The translations under genes and the position numbers were made by a program. Below are positions 1 through 6,300 of a stretch of DNA of 9,618 nt, in pieces. Below the pieces are notes generated by a model. The model saw nothing but the letters and a program-made list of their open reading frames with translations. It made no database searches and was not told the DNA's origin. The stretch's first letter is position 1, and each line of letters begins with the position of its first letter. Source of the DNA: Synergistales bacterium. GTDB taxonomy: Bacteria; Synergistota; Synergistia; Synergistales; 79-D21. The stretch lies in contig JADLKH010000004.1 in the NCBI GenBank assembly GCA_015657435.1, positions 137,803 to 147,420 on the forward strand, in the 5' to 3' direction.

Positions 1-471
1 GGGGTCTCGAACAGGATCATCCTGGTCGAGGGGCGTCTGATGGTGGGCATGCCCAACCCGGTTCCGGTCATCGAGACCGCGATTGAACTGGGCCTCTCGG
101 AAAAGCTCGATACCGTGATCGATTCTCCCCCCGGCGCGGCCTGCTCGATGGCGGCGGCCGTCCGGGAGGCGGACGCGGTGATCCTCGTCACGGAGCCGAC
201 CCCGTTCGGCCGGGCCGACGCCGAGGTCGTCGCGCAGGTCCTCCGCGACATGGGCAAACCGGCCGCTCTCGTGGTGAACCGCTCCGGGATCCTGGAGGAT
301 GAACCGCCTTTCGGCGGAGCGGCCGGGACGTTTCCGGAGCTGGCCCGCCTGCCTTTTTCACGGATCGTGGCCGAGGGCGGCGCCCGGGGAATTCCTCCGA
401 TCGAGCTCGATCCTTCCTGGAAGGAAGCGGTCACAAAGGCCTGGAAATGGGCCGGGGAGGCTGCAGGATGA
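1..471 (+). CDS. MinD/CooC-type P-loop ATPase, C-terminal part (5' end outside window)
   Basis: The frame is open from base 1 and gives 156 visible residues ending at TGA 469-471. The N-terminal half, with the Walker A loop and any ferredoxin cysteines, lies upstream of the window. Visible landmarks are EGRLMVGMPNPVPVIE near residues 10-25, the switch segment VIDSPPGAACS near 39-49, the strand VILVTEPTPFG near 60-70, and VVNRSG near 92-97. These match the second half of the MinD-superfamily ATPases that occur as adjacent pairs with a ferredoxin-containing partner in anaerobes. Members are deduced to be cytoplasmic ATPases handling iron-sulfur or metallocofactor assembly; some sit next to NifX/NafY-like or orange-protein genes. 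The stop overlaps the next start (ATGA at 468-471), so the two genes are translationally coupled and probably act as a pair. The exact substrate is unknown. Confidence 0.85.
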   Translation, partial: GVSNRIILVEGRLMVGMPNPVPVIETAIELGLSEKLDTVIDSPPGAACSMAAAVREADAVILVTEPTPFGRADAEVVAQVLRDMGKPAALVVNRSGILEDEPPFGGAAGTFPELARLPFSRIVAEGGARGIPPIELDPSWKEAVTKAWKWAGEAAG

Positions 472-1336
472 AGCCCGCGGAGGTTGTGGTCGTAAGCGGA
501 AAAGGCGGAACGGGGAAGACCACCCTGACGTCGGTCCTGGCAAAGACCCTGATCGGTCGCTGCGTTCTGTGCGACGCCGACGTCGACGTTCCGGATCTGT
601 GGATTCTCGCTTCTCCGGACGTTCGTGTCGAAGAGGAGTTTTACGGGGGGACAGGGCCGCGTTGAATCGGCCTCGCTGTGACGATTGCGGGCTCTGCGTG
701 TCCGTCTGCCGTTTCGGGGCCCTTTCAGGGGAAAACGGAAAGGTCGCCGTGGATCCAGGCCGCTGTGAAGGCTGCGGGGCCTGCGCTCTCGCGTGCCCGA
801 AGGGGGCTGTTTCCCTTTCCCCCGCGGTCCAGGGGCGTATCTACGGCAGCGAGGCGGAAACGGGTCCCTTCTGGCACGCCCGGCTCGTCCCGGGGGGTGA
901 AAACTCCGGCCGCCTCGTCCAGATCCTGAGGGAAAGGGCCCAAAAAACGGCCCGAGAGCGGGAAAAACCATGGATCCTCGTCGATGGCCCGCCGGGCATC
1001 GCCTGCCCGGCCATTTCGGCGATGACGGGGTGTTCGGCGGCCCTGGCCGTGACGGAGCCGTCAAAAAGCGGCCTCCACGACCTGAAGCGCCTGGGGGAGC
1101 TGGCGGCCCGCTTCCGGGTGCCGATGGCCGTTGTCCTCAACCGGTGCGACCTCTCCGAGGAAGGGTCGCGTGCGATCAGGGGAGTCTGCCGGGAAAAGGG
1201 GTGGCCCCTTTTGGCCGAGATTCCCTTTATGGCCGGGGTTGTCGAAGACCTGGCACGGGCCCGGATTCCCTCCGGAAACCTCGGGAAGGCGGCCGCTAAG
1301 GTCCTGGAAGGACTGAAAGTTCTTCTTGCCCGGTGA
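468..1336 (+). CDS. MinD-type ATPase with inserted 2x[4Fe-4S] ferredoxin; one-base frameshift at 645-650
   Basis: ATG 468 overlaps the previous stop. The first frame encodes the deviant Walker A SGKGGTGKTT (residues 10-19) and LCDADVDVPDL (34-44), then stops at TGA 663-665. The frame one base back continues with two 4Fe-4S motifs: CDDCGLCVSVC, then CEGCGACALAC. It goes on through VDGPPGIACP, LAVTEPSKSGLHDL, VVLNRCD and EIPFMAG to TGA 1334-1336. Adding one G to the G6 run at 645-650 joins the halves as ...EEEFYGGDRAALNRPRCDDC..., giving 289 residues, normal for this family. Cysteines would then be at 71, 74, 77, 81 and 100, 103, 106, 110. Both halves keep family motifs, so this is most likely an intact gene with a sequencing error. 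A young mutation or -1 ribosomal slippage is possible. Probable role: cytoplasmic metallocofactor-handling ATPase working with the upstream gene. The hairpin terminator follows 10 bp after the stop. Confidence 0.85.
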
Positions 1337-1346
1337 AGGACGCGCA

Positions 1347-1386
1347 AAAAGGAACCCCCGCCGAGCGGCGGGGGTTCCTTTTTTTT
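1347..1386. terminator. Bidirectional rho-independent terminator between convergent genes
   Basis: The arm AAAAAGGAACCCCCGCC (1347-1363) pairs perfectly with GGCGGGGGTTCCTTTTT (1368-1384) around the loop GAGC. A T-run follows on the plus strand (1380-1386) and an equivalent T-run on the minus strand (complement of 1347-1351). It therefore serves the plus-strand ATPase gene and the minus-strand Lrp gene, whose stops are at 1336 and 1401. Confidence 0.95.
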
Positions 1387-1400
1387 GTCTTGGGTCGGGA

Positions 1401-1880
1401 TCAGGCGTTCTCTTCCCCGTCGTACCACTTCTGAATCGGGCGGTAGTCGATGGGAACGGAGAGAACGATGGAGGTGACGGGCTGTCCGAACTTGGAGAGG
1501 AGGTCGAGCAGGGATTCCAGGTGGGACACGTTCGTCACGATGACCTTGAGGAGGAAGGAATCGGCGCCCGTGACGCGCTCGCAGGAAAGGACTTCCTTAC
1601 GGCCGCGAAGGAAGTCGAGGAGCTCCTCCTGCCGTTCGCGGGAAGAGCTGAGGCGGATGGCCGCGGTGATCGGGTAGCCCATCTTCTCGGGATCGACGAT
1701 CGCGCGGTACCCCTTGATGATCCCGGCTTCTTCCATGCGGCGGACCCGCTCGGAAATGGCCGGGCTGGAGAGCCCCACGCGCTTGCCCAGTTCGCTGAAG
1801 GTGATGCGCCCGTCTTCCTGAAGGGCCGACAGAATTTCCAAACCAATGCGATCCAACAGTCTTTCTGCTTCCAGGTTCAT
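1401..1880 (-). CDS. Lrp/AsnC family transcriptional regulator
   Basis: A protein of 159 residues, the usual length for the family. Residues about 10-57 form the N-terminal AsnC-type winged helix-turn-helix (ILSALQEDGRITFSELGKRV, then GLSSPAISERVRRMEEAGII). The linker GYRAIVDPEKMGYP leads to the C-terminal RAM effector and oligomerisation domain (about 70-149), with the characteristic VTGADSFLLKV at 103-113. Members bind DNA as dimers to octamers and respond to amino acids or related small molecules. I chose ATG 1880 because AAAGGG (1889-1894) lies 8 nt upstream. A GTG at 1889 would add three residues but leaves no room for a ribosome site. It has its own promoter and a possible autoregulatory inverted repeat. 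Its regulon is unknown; the adjacent envelope genes or the gene itself are the natural candidates. Confidence 0.93.
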   Translation of the reverse strand: MNLEAERLLDRIGLEILSALQEDGRITFSELGKRVGLSSPAISERVRRMEEAGIIKGYRAIVDPEKMGYPITAAIRLSSSRERQEELLDFLRGRKEVLSCERVTGADSFLLKVIVTNVSHLESLLDLLSKFGQPVTSIVLSVPIDYRPIQKWYDGEENA

Positions 1881-1888
1881 GGTGAACA

Positions 1889-1894
1889 CCCTTT
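1889..1894 (-). promoter_or_regulatory. Ribosome binding site deciding the lrp-like start
   Basis: The minus strand reads AAAGGG, 8 nt before ATG 1880. For the alternative GTG at 1889 the purine run would abut the start codon, so the ATG is preferred. Confidence 0.65.
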
Positions 1895-1910
1895 CTATAT
1901 TTTAAAGAAA
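1892..1910. promoter_or_regulatory. Imperfect 19-bp inverted repeat, possible Lrp autoregulatory operator
   Basis: TTTCTATATTTTAAAGAAA has the arms TTTCT (1892-1896) and AGAAA (1906-1910), with two further matching pairs inside (7 of 9 pairs symmetric). It covers the expected transcription start and part of the ribosome site of the regulator gene. Lrp/AsnC proteins commonly repress themselves through AT-rich palindromic sites in this position. The function is inferred only from position and symmetry. Confidence 0.35.
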
Positions 1911-1914
1911 TTAG

Positions 1915-1943
1915 GTTATCTTAAAGCGCGGCAATCGTATCAA
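1915..1943 (-). promoter_or_regulatory. Sigma-70-type promoter for the Lrp/AsnC gene
   Basis: Reading the minus strand, the -35 is TTGATA (1943-1938; 5 of 6 matches to TTGACA), the spacer is 17 nt, and the -10 is GATAAC (1920-1915; 4 of 6 matches to TATAAT). Transcription would start near 1908, about 28 nt before the ATG. The surrounding DNA is clearly more AT-rich than the genes. Confidence 0.55.
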
Positions 1944-2014
1944 AAAGCAAAGGCCTTGTCCAGAACAAAAATGGGGCTTTTGTGGGTCGATCCAAGCCGA
2001 TCAGGCGATCTGTG

Positions 2015-2034
2015 AAAAAAAGAACGGTCTTTTT
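2015..2034 (-). terminator. Weak AT-rich hairpin after dedA-like gene
   Basis: On the minus strand AAAAAGA (2034-2028) can pair with TCTTTTT (2023-2017) around CCGT, with two more T's following to 2015. It is 26 bp after the dedA-like stop (TAA 2062-2060). The stem has only one G-C pair, so termination is likely weak and some read-through into the Lrp gene is possible. The rest of the roughly 170-bp gap holds the Lrp promoter and no convincing gene. Confidence 0.3.
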
Positions 2035-2059
2035 AAACAAAAGCCGGGTTCGAAGTCCA

Positions 2060-2674
2060 TTAATCGTTTCCGGCCGTACGGGCCCGTCTTTTCAGGACGG
2101 CGTAAATTCCCACCAGGAAAAGGCAAAAAACGGCCAGCAGGATCGTGATTCGATGAAGCGCCTCTGCCATGCCCGTCTCGCTCCCGCCGAGCCAATAGCC
2201 CACCAGGGCCAGGACCAGAACCCAGATTCCCGAGCCGAGCCCGGTGTAGAAAAGGAAAACCGGGATGTTCATCCGGGCCAGGCCCGCCGGCAGGGAGATG
2301 TACTGGCGGATGACGGGGAGCAGTCGGCCGACGAAGGTGCTGATGTGCCCGTGGTCCGCGAAGAAGCGGTCGGCCCTGTCGAGGGATTTTTCGCTCACCA
2401 GGAAATACCGGCCCCAGCGGATGAACAGCGGCCGGCCGAACCGCAGGGACAGCCAGTAGTTGAAGATCGCACCCAGGAGGCTTCCGAGGACGCCGGAGGC
2501 GATCACCAGCCCGAGGTGCATCTGCCCGCGGGCTGCGAGATAGCCGGCCGGAGGGACCACGACTTCGCTGGGGAAGGGGAAGAAGGACGACTCCAGGAAC
2601 ATGAGCCCCACGATGCCGGGGTAGCCCATGTGCCCGATGGTTTGCACGAGAAGGGAAACGAAGGTGTCGAACAC
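2060..2674 (-). CDS. DedA family (VTT domain) integral membrane protein
   Basis: A protein of 204 residues, the normal DedA size. Family signatures are [20 protein letters not shown] (27-44, acidic residues E28 and E37) and [18 protein letters not shown] (114-131, R117 and R123). Several hydrophobic segments surround these, and residues about 173-195 form a last helix followed by a basic cytoplasmic tail. DedA proteins are inner-membrane proteins of the VTT superfamily. Established members support membrane-potential maintenance, and some recycle undecaprenyl phosphate or flip phospholipids. The start is GTG 2674; a weak GGAG lies about 11 nt upstream. The next in-frame ATG would remove the conserved N-terminus. 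It begins 25 bp after the glycosyltransferase stop, so the two are very likely one operon. A role in supplying or returning the lipid carrier for that glycosyltransferase is an inference from this pairing. Confidence 0.9.
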   Translation of the reverse strand: MFDTFVSLLVQTIGHMGYPGIVGLMFLESSFFPFPSEVVVPPAGYLAARGQMHLGLVIASGVLGSLLGAIFNYWLSLRFGRPLFIRWGRYFLVSEKSLDRADRFFADHGHISTFVGRLLPVIRQYISLPAGLARMNIPVFLFYTGLGSGIWVLVLALVGYWLGGSETGMAEALHRITILLAVFCLFLVGIYAVLKRRARTAGND

Positions 2675-2699
2675 GGCTTGAGCGGCTCCGCGGCGGGCG

Positions 2700-4031
2700 C
2701 TAAACGGGCCGCCTGGCGGAGACCTGGTCGATGGAAAGCTTTCGGGTGTGCTCCGTCTTGACCCAGACGGCCTGGCTTCCGGCCATGAAGGCGGCCCGGA
2801 AGAGGATGGGGATCCAGGTCAGGCCGAAGAGGAAGTAGGCCGGGACGGCCGTGACGTACCGGAGAACGAGGCGACCGCGCCGCTTGGAGGGGCCCACGAT
2901 GTCGACCCAGGCACAGTAGGCCAGAATCATCAGGAAGGGCACCGAGAGGAAAAAGGCCCACTCCAGCGCCGTTTCCGGAACCTTGGCCCCCAGGGTGGGG
3001 AACAGGATGGCGTTGTTCACGATGGTGTAGATCATCCCCGAGATCATGACGATCAGGGAGACGCAGGCCTTGACCGGGGCCATCAGGTAGAGGGCCAGGT
3101 CGAGGTACTGCAGCCGTCGGGTTTGGGCGAAGCGCTTCAGGGCCGCGAAAACATAATGCCAGCAGACCCAGTAATGGCCCTGCATCCAGCGGGTGCGCTG
3201 GCGCCAGGAGACCTTGAGGCTCTGGGGCTTCTCGTCGAAAAGGCGGGCGTGGTCGTTCCAGTGGACGCGCTTGCCGGAGAGGATGAGGCGCGTGGAAAGC
3301 TCCAGGTCCTCCGTGAGGCTCTGCATGTTCCACCCCAGGCGGCGCATGGTGGCGCTTTTGATCACGAGGCCCGTTCCGCCGAGAGTGCAGGAGAGTCCCC
3401 ACTTCGAGCGGGCCAGCTGCCAGAAGCGGTTCGTGTACCAGTAGGCCAGGGCGTAGGCCCGGGTCAGCCAGTTGTCGTCGGGGTTCTTCACGTCGAGGCA
3501 GCCCTGGATCGCCTCGGCGTCCGGGTGCGCTTCCATGTAGTCGTTCATGCGCGCCAAAAAGTCACGGTCCGCCAGGTTGTCGGCGTCGAACATGACCAGG
3601 CCGTCGTAGTCCTCGAGACGGATCCGCTGCAGGGCCCACCGGACGTTCCAGGTCTTTCCGTTCTTCGTGGTGTCCGTCCGGACGAGTGCGATGGCCCCGT
3701 GGTCGGCCGCGACCGAAGCCGTGTTGTCGGAGCAGTTGTCGCAGGAAACGTAGACGTCGAAACGGTCCCGGGGATATTCCTGCAGGTTCAGGCTTTCCAT
3801 CAGGCCGTCGAGGACGGCGGCCTCGTTGTGGGCGGGAACGAGCACCGCGAAACGGCGGAAGGTTTTCGCGCCGGGCAGGGGACGGGCGCTCCACCAGCCC
3901 CTGAAGCCGATGACGAACTGGTAGGCCGCGTCGAGGAAAAGAAATGCGAAGAGGGTGTAGAGCCCGGCCTGGAGCAGCCACCAGCCCCACCACATCGCCC
4001 AGAAAATCAGTTCCTTTTGAGTTGCTTCCAT
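2700..4031 (-). CDS. Membrane-bound processive family 2 glycosyltransferase
   Basis: A protein of 443 residues. One hydrophobic segment lies at about 9-35. The cytoplasmic GT-A domain follows, with [15 protein letters not shown] near 62-76, CDNCSDNT (97-104), the metal-binding MFDADN (147-152, DAD at 149-151), GGTGLVIK (218-225), the catalytic TEDLE (240-244) and QRTRWMQG (278-285). Three C-terminal membrane regions lie at about 311-343, 356-379 and 391-415. TED plus QxxRW is the processive signature shared with cellulose, hyaluronan and poly-GlcNAc synthases, so it probably builds and extrudes a polysaccharide; the sugar cannot be read from sequence. I chose ATG 4031 because AAAGGTGG (4043-4050) sits 11 nt upstream; GTG 4046 would add five residues but has a poor ribosome site. 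It leads the operon with the DedA-like gene and is divergent from the LtaS-like gene. Confidence 0.9.
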   Translation of the reverse strand: MEATQKELIFWAMWWGWWLLQAGLYTLFAFLFLDAAYQFVIGFRGWWSARPLPGAKTFRRFAVLVPAHNEAAVLDGLMESLNLQEYPRDRFDVYVSCDNCSDNTASVAADHGAIALVRTDTTKNGKTWNVRWALQRIRLEDYDGLVMFDADNLADRDFLARMNDYMEAHPDAEAIQGCLDVKNPDDNWLTRAYALAYWYTNRFWQLARSKWGLSCTLGGTGLVIKSATMRRLGWNMQSLTEDLELSTRLILSGKRVHWNDHARLFDEKPQSLKVSWRQRTRWMQGHYWVCWHYVFAALKRFAQTRRLQYLDLALYLMAPVKACVSLIVMISGMIYTIVNNAILFPTLGAKVPETALEWAFFLSVPFLMILAYCAWVDIVGPSKRRGRLVLRYVTAVPAYFLFGLTWIPILFRAAFMAGSQAVWVKTEHTRKLSIDQVSARRPV

Positions 4032-4042
4032 TCTTTTAATGA

Positions 4043-4050
4043 CCACCTTT
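4043..4050 (-). promoter_or_regulatory. Ribosome binding site deciding the glycosyltransferase start
   Basis: The minus strand reads AAAGGTGG, 11 nt before ATG 4031. It overlaps the alternative GTG 4046, which therefore could not use it. Confidence 0.55.
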
Positions 4051-4075
4051 TGGAGTTTGTGGGTCAGCGTGAGTC

Positions 4076-4104
4076 ATCATAGTGATTCGGAGGAAAAAAC
4101 GCAA
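4076..4104 (-). promoter_or_regulatory. Sigma-70-type promoter for the glycosyltransferase-DedA operon
   Basis: Reading the minus strand, the -35 is TTGCGT (4104-4099; 3 of 6), the spacer is exactly 17 nt, and the -10 is TATGAT (4081-4076; 5 of 6). Transcription would start near 4069, leaving a leader of about 38 nt that includes the ribosome site. Confidence 0.55.
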
Positions 4105-4196
4105 GAGGCACTTTTAAAAATCGCAAGTTGCCTTTGATGTGTGCGATCTTTCCTTGAAAAACGTTAATACTCTTAATTTTGGGAACCCCGTCATTC

Positions 4197-4293
4197 GGCG
4201 GTTTCTTTTTTGCGGGACAGGGTGTAAAATGCCCGCGAGAAAAAATCGGCCGTTTCAGAATCCAATCTGTCCTATATATGGAAGGAAACCGCC
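4197..4293 (+). promoter_or_regulatory. Possible structured leader in front of the LtaS-like gene
   Basis: GGCGGTTTC (4197-4205) is the exact reverse complement of GAAACCGCC (4285-4293). The pairing can extend inward through 4206-4210 and 4280-4284 with A-U and G-U pairs. Inside are a GCGGG/CCCGC hairpin (4212-4216 with 4232-4236) and a small CAGA/TCTG hairpin (4256-4259 with 4266-4269). The outer stem ends one base before GGAGG, so folding could affect translation. It matches no riboswitch class that I recognise, and transcription must start upstream of 4197 for the outer stem to form. It may be chance. Confidence 0.25.
4202..4230 (+). promoter_or_regulatory. Tentative promoter for the LtaS-like gene
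   Basis: TAAAAT at 4225-4230 matches 5 of 6 -10 positions. A poor -35, TTTCTT, lies 17 nt upstream (4202-4207; 2 of 6). The start would be near 4237, giving a leader of about 70 nt. No other well-spaced pair stands out on the plus strand here, so an activator-dependent or upstream promoter is possible. Confidence 0.28.
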
Positions 4294-4294
4294 C

Positions 4295-4299
4295 GGAGG
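4295..4299 (+). promoter_or_regulatory. Ribosome binding site deciding the LtaS-like start
   Basis: GGAGG lies 7 nt before GTG 4307 but only 1 nt before ATG 4301. The GTG is therefore the better start even though an in-frame ATG precedes it. Confidence 0.65.
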
Positions 4300-4306
4300 A
4301 ATGATC

Positions 4307-6184
4307 GTGACCCTGCAGAAAATCCTGAAAAGCCGCTTTTTCGGCGGAGAACTGGTCCTCGCCGGCCTCACGGCCCTGGCCGTCGGCTGGAAGTTCATGA
4401 CCCTCAATCAGACCATGATGAAGGGATCGGCGGGAGATCCCTTGACGCTCCTGGCACTGACGGGAACTTCGCTTGCGCTGGCCTGCCTTCCCCTTTTCCT
4501 GCCCCGGCGCTTCAGGGGAGCCGGGTTCCTTTTCGTCGACTTCTGGCTCACGATCCTGGTCTGGACCGATCTCCTCTCTCTTCGCTACTATTCGGACCTT
4601 TTCTCCCTCCGGAACCTCGGCCTGGGGACGCAGCTTTCCGCGGTGGCCGACTCGGTAATGGCCCTCATGGAGCCGAAGGATGCCCTGCTCTGGCTCGATT
4701 TCCCCGTGCTGGTCCTCCTGGCTCTCCGCCTCCGGAAACGCCTGCTTGAAATTCCCCCTCTGGATTGGGTCCGTGCGGGGGCCGTCCTGGCCGCGGGCGC
4801 CCTCTTCCTGGTTCCCTTCGGCCTGCGGGTCGAACGCTTCCAGAAAACCTGTCCCGGCGCCCTGTCCTCCATGTGGGACCGTCCTGCCGTGGCCCTCAGC
4901 ATCGGTTCGCTGAACTATCATCTGGTCGATCTTTTGTCCCTTGCCTCTGAACGGTTCCGAGGCAAGGGAACCGGAGTTGGCCTGGAGGAAGTGGTCGGCT
5001 GGTTCCAGGAGCGCCCCGCGAAGGCCTCGCACCGTTACCACGGGATCGCCGCCGGCAAGAACCTGATCGTCCTCCAGGTGGAGGCTCTCCAGTCGTTCGT
5101 CCTGAACCGGTCGATCGGCGGCGTCGAGATCACCCCGAACCTGAACCGCCTGGCCCGCCGCGGCCTCGATTTCACGGAAACCTACCACCAGACGGCGATG
5201 GGCAACAGCGCCGACGCGGAGTTTCTGGTGAACACGGGGCTTTTTCCGGCCTCCACGGGCGTGGCCTACACGCGGTACGCGGGAAACGAGTTCAACTCCA
5301 TCGCCTCGGCGCTGAAGGCGAAGGGGTACGCCACCCTCGCCCTTCACGGGGACAGACCGGGTTTCTGGAACCGGGCCCGCATGTATCCCTCCCTTTCCTT
5401 CGACCGTTTCGTCAGCAACAGGGACTTCACGGTGGATTCGGTCATCGGGCTTGGACTCAGCGACGAAAGTTTCTTCCGTCAGAGCCTGTTCATCCTGAAG
5501 GCGCAGAAAACACCTTTTTACGCCTTCCTGATCACTCTTTCGAGCCACTATCCCTTCAACATGGACCTGGACAAGATCCCGGATCTTCCCCTGGGTGATT
5601 TGGCCGGAACGGAGCTGGGCAACTACCTCCGCTGCATCCACTACGCCGACCGGCAGATCGGGGCCTTCGTCGCCGGGCTGCGCCGCGAGGGGCTGCTCGA
5701 CGAAAGCGTCCTCGCGATCTACGGGGATCACCCCGGCCTCACCGTCGGGGACCGGCCGGACCTGGCCCGGTTCCTGGGGGTTCCGGATCTGTCGAACCCC
5801 GTGGCCTGGAAGAAGGCACAGAAGATCCCCTTCATCGTCCGTGTTCCCCGCGAAAGGCTGCGCGGCGGGTTCTCGCTGGCAACCGGCCAGATCGACATCG
5901 GGCCGACGCTGGGGAACCTGATGGGAACGGACCTGCAGACCGCCTTCGGTCAGGACCTTCTCAACGCCCGTCACGGCTTCGTGGTGTTTCGGAACGGCTC
6001 CTTCCTGGACGACGAAGCCTGGGTTCTGCCCGAACTGGACGTGGCCTACAACCTTCGCACGGGACAGACGCAGACTCCTTCCGAACAGCCAGACGGCCTC
6101 TCGCGGGCCCGGCGGAAGCTCTCGGTTTCGGATGCCATCCTGCAGGGCAACCTGATTCCCGAACTCAACGCCTCGTTCCAGTGA
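4307..6184 (+). CDS. LtaS/MdoB-like membrane phosphoglycerol transferase (sulfatase fold)
   Basis: A protein of 625 residues from GTG 4307. ATG 4301 or ATG 4229 are alternatives, but only the GTG is well placed for GGAGG. Residues about 10-180 hold several hydrophobic segments, the usual membrane anchor. The extracytoplasmic sulfatase-fold domain follows, with LIVLQVEALQSF (metal ligand E259), ITPNLNRLARRG, TYHQTAMGNSADAEF, HGDRPGFWNR, TLSSHYPFN and AIYGDHPG (D474, H475). These line up in order and spacing with Staphylococcus aureus LtaS (E255, T300, D475/H476). Here the nucleophile position is Ser301 rather than Thr. Known relatives move glycerol phosphate from phosphatidylglycerol to lipoteichoic acid or to periplasmic glucans (MdoB/OpgB). 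The divergent glycosyltransferase suggests a glycan acceptor, which is inference. Sulfatase activity is unlikely because the C/S-x-P-x-R formylglycine motif is absent. A terminator follows the stop. Confidence 0.88.
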   Translation: MTLQKILKSRFFGGELVLAGLTALAVGWKFMTLNQTMMKGSAGDPLTLLALTGTSLALACLPLFLPRRFRGAGFLFVDFWLTILVWTDLLSLRYYSDLFSLRNLGLGTQLSAVADSVMALMEPKDALLWLDFPVLVLLALRLRKRLLEIPPLDWVRAGAVLAAGALFLVPFGLRVERFQKTCPGALSSMWDRPAVALSIGSLNYHLVDLLSLASERFRGKGTGVGLEEVVGWFQERPAKASHRYHGIAAGKNLIVLQVEALQSFVLNRSIGGVEITPNLNRLARRGLDFTETYHQTAMGNSADAEFLVNTGLFPASTGVAYTRYAGNEFNSIASALKAKGYATLALHGDRPGFWNRARMYPSLSFDRFVSNRDFTVDSVIGLGLSDESFFRQSLFILKAQKTPFYAFLITLSSHYPFNMDLDKIPDLPLGDLAGTELGNYLRCIHYADRQIGAFVAGLRREGLLDESVLAIYGDHPGLTVGDRPDLARFLGVPDLSNPVAWKKAQKIPFIVRVPRERLRGGFSLATGQIDIGPTLGNLMGTDLQTAFGQDLLNARHGFVVFRNGSFLDDEAWVLPELDVAYNLRTGQTQTPSEQPDGLSRARRKLSVSDAILQGNLIPELNASFQ

Positions 6185-6201
6185 GCCCTGAAGAAAAAGC
6201 G

Positions 6202-6231
6202 CGGCATCCCGAACAGGGGTGCCGTTTTTTT
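6202..6231 (+). terminator. Rho-independent terminator after the LtaS-like gene
   Basis: CGGCATCCC (6202-6210) pairs with GGGGTGCCG (6216-6224), with one G-T wobble, around the loop GAACA. T7 follows at 6225-6231. It lies 17 bp after the stop. Confidence 0.92.
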
Positions 6232-6259
6232 GTCCTTTCCGGCGGCCGACCCCTATAAT
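6230..6259 (+). promoter_or_regulatory. Strong sigma-70-type promoter for rmuC
   Basis: The -35 is TTGTCC (6230-6235; 4 of 6), the spacer is 18 nt, and the -10 is TATAAT (6254-6259; perfect). The -35 begins in the T-run of the preceding terminator, so the upstream unit ends exactly where this one starts. Transcription would begin near 6266, about 35 nt before ATG 6301. Confidence 0.75.
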
Positions 6260-6300
6260 CAGAAAGGAAGATCTTTTTCTTCGCGGGAGGCGATTCGGGA

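Noticed and set aside
1965..1983. ACAAAA/TTTTGT hairpin in the Lrp-DedA gap
   Set aside because: It is a six-pair stem that is mostly A-T with no T-run at a useful distance from either gene; too weak to call.
1989..2010. Three GATC sites within about 22 bp between the Lrp and DedA genes
   Set aside because: There is no iteron pattern, replication gene or Dam-regulated context; three sites can occur by chance.
1326..2015. A plus-strand open frame across the terminator and the Lrp-like gene
   Set aside because: It reads through a strong terminator and is antisense to a complete regulator with a good promoter and ribosome site.
2748..4082. A 444-codon open frame on the plus strand opposite the glycosyltransferase
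   Set aside because: The Gly/Glu/Val/His-rich translation has no recognisable domain; the minus strand has every GT2 motif in order.
4278..4304. An eight-codon upstream reading frame (MEGNRPEE) ending at the LtaS-like start
   Set aside because: It has no ribosome site and no run of codons suggesting attenuation; its overlap with the start is probably coincidental.
4139..4306. N-terminal extension of the LtaS-like protein using ATG 4139 or ATG 4229
   Set aside because: The stretch is AT-rich, non-hydrophobic and unlike family N-termini. GGAGG is correctly spaced only for GTG 4307. ATG 4229 has a weak AGGG and remains a minor alternative.
4064..5974. A 636-codon open frame on the minus strand opposite the LtaS-like gene
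   Set aside because: Its translation is rich in Gly, Arg, Glu and Gln with no family motifs, and it lies antisense to a gene with intact catalytic motifs. Such mirror frames are common in GC-rich DNA.
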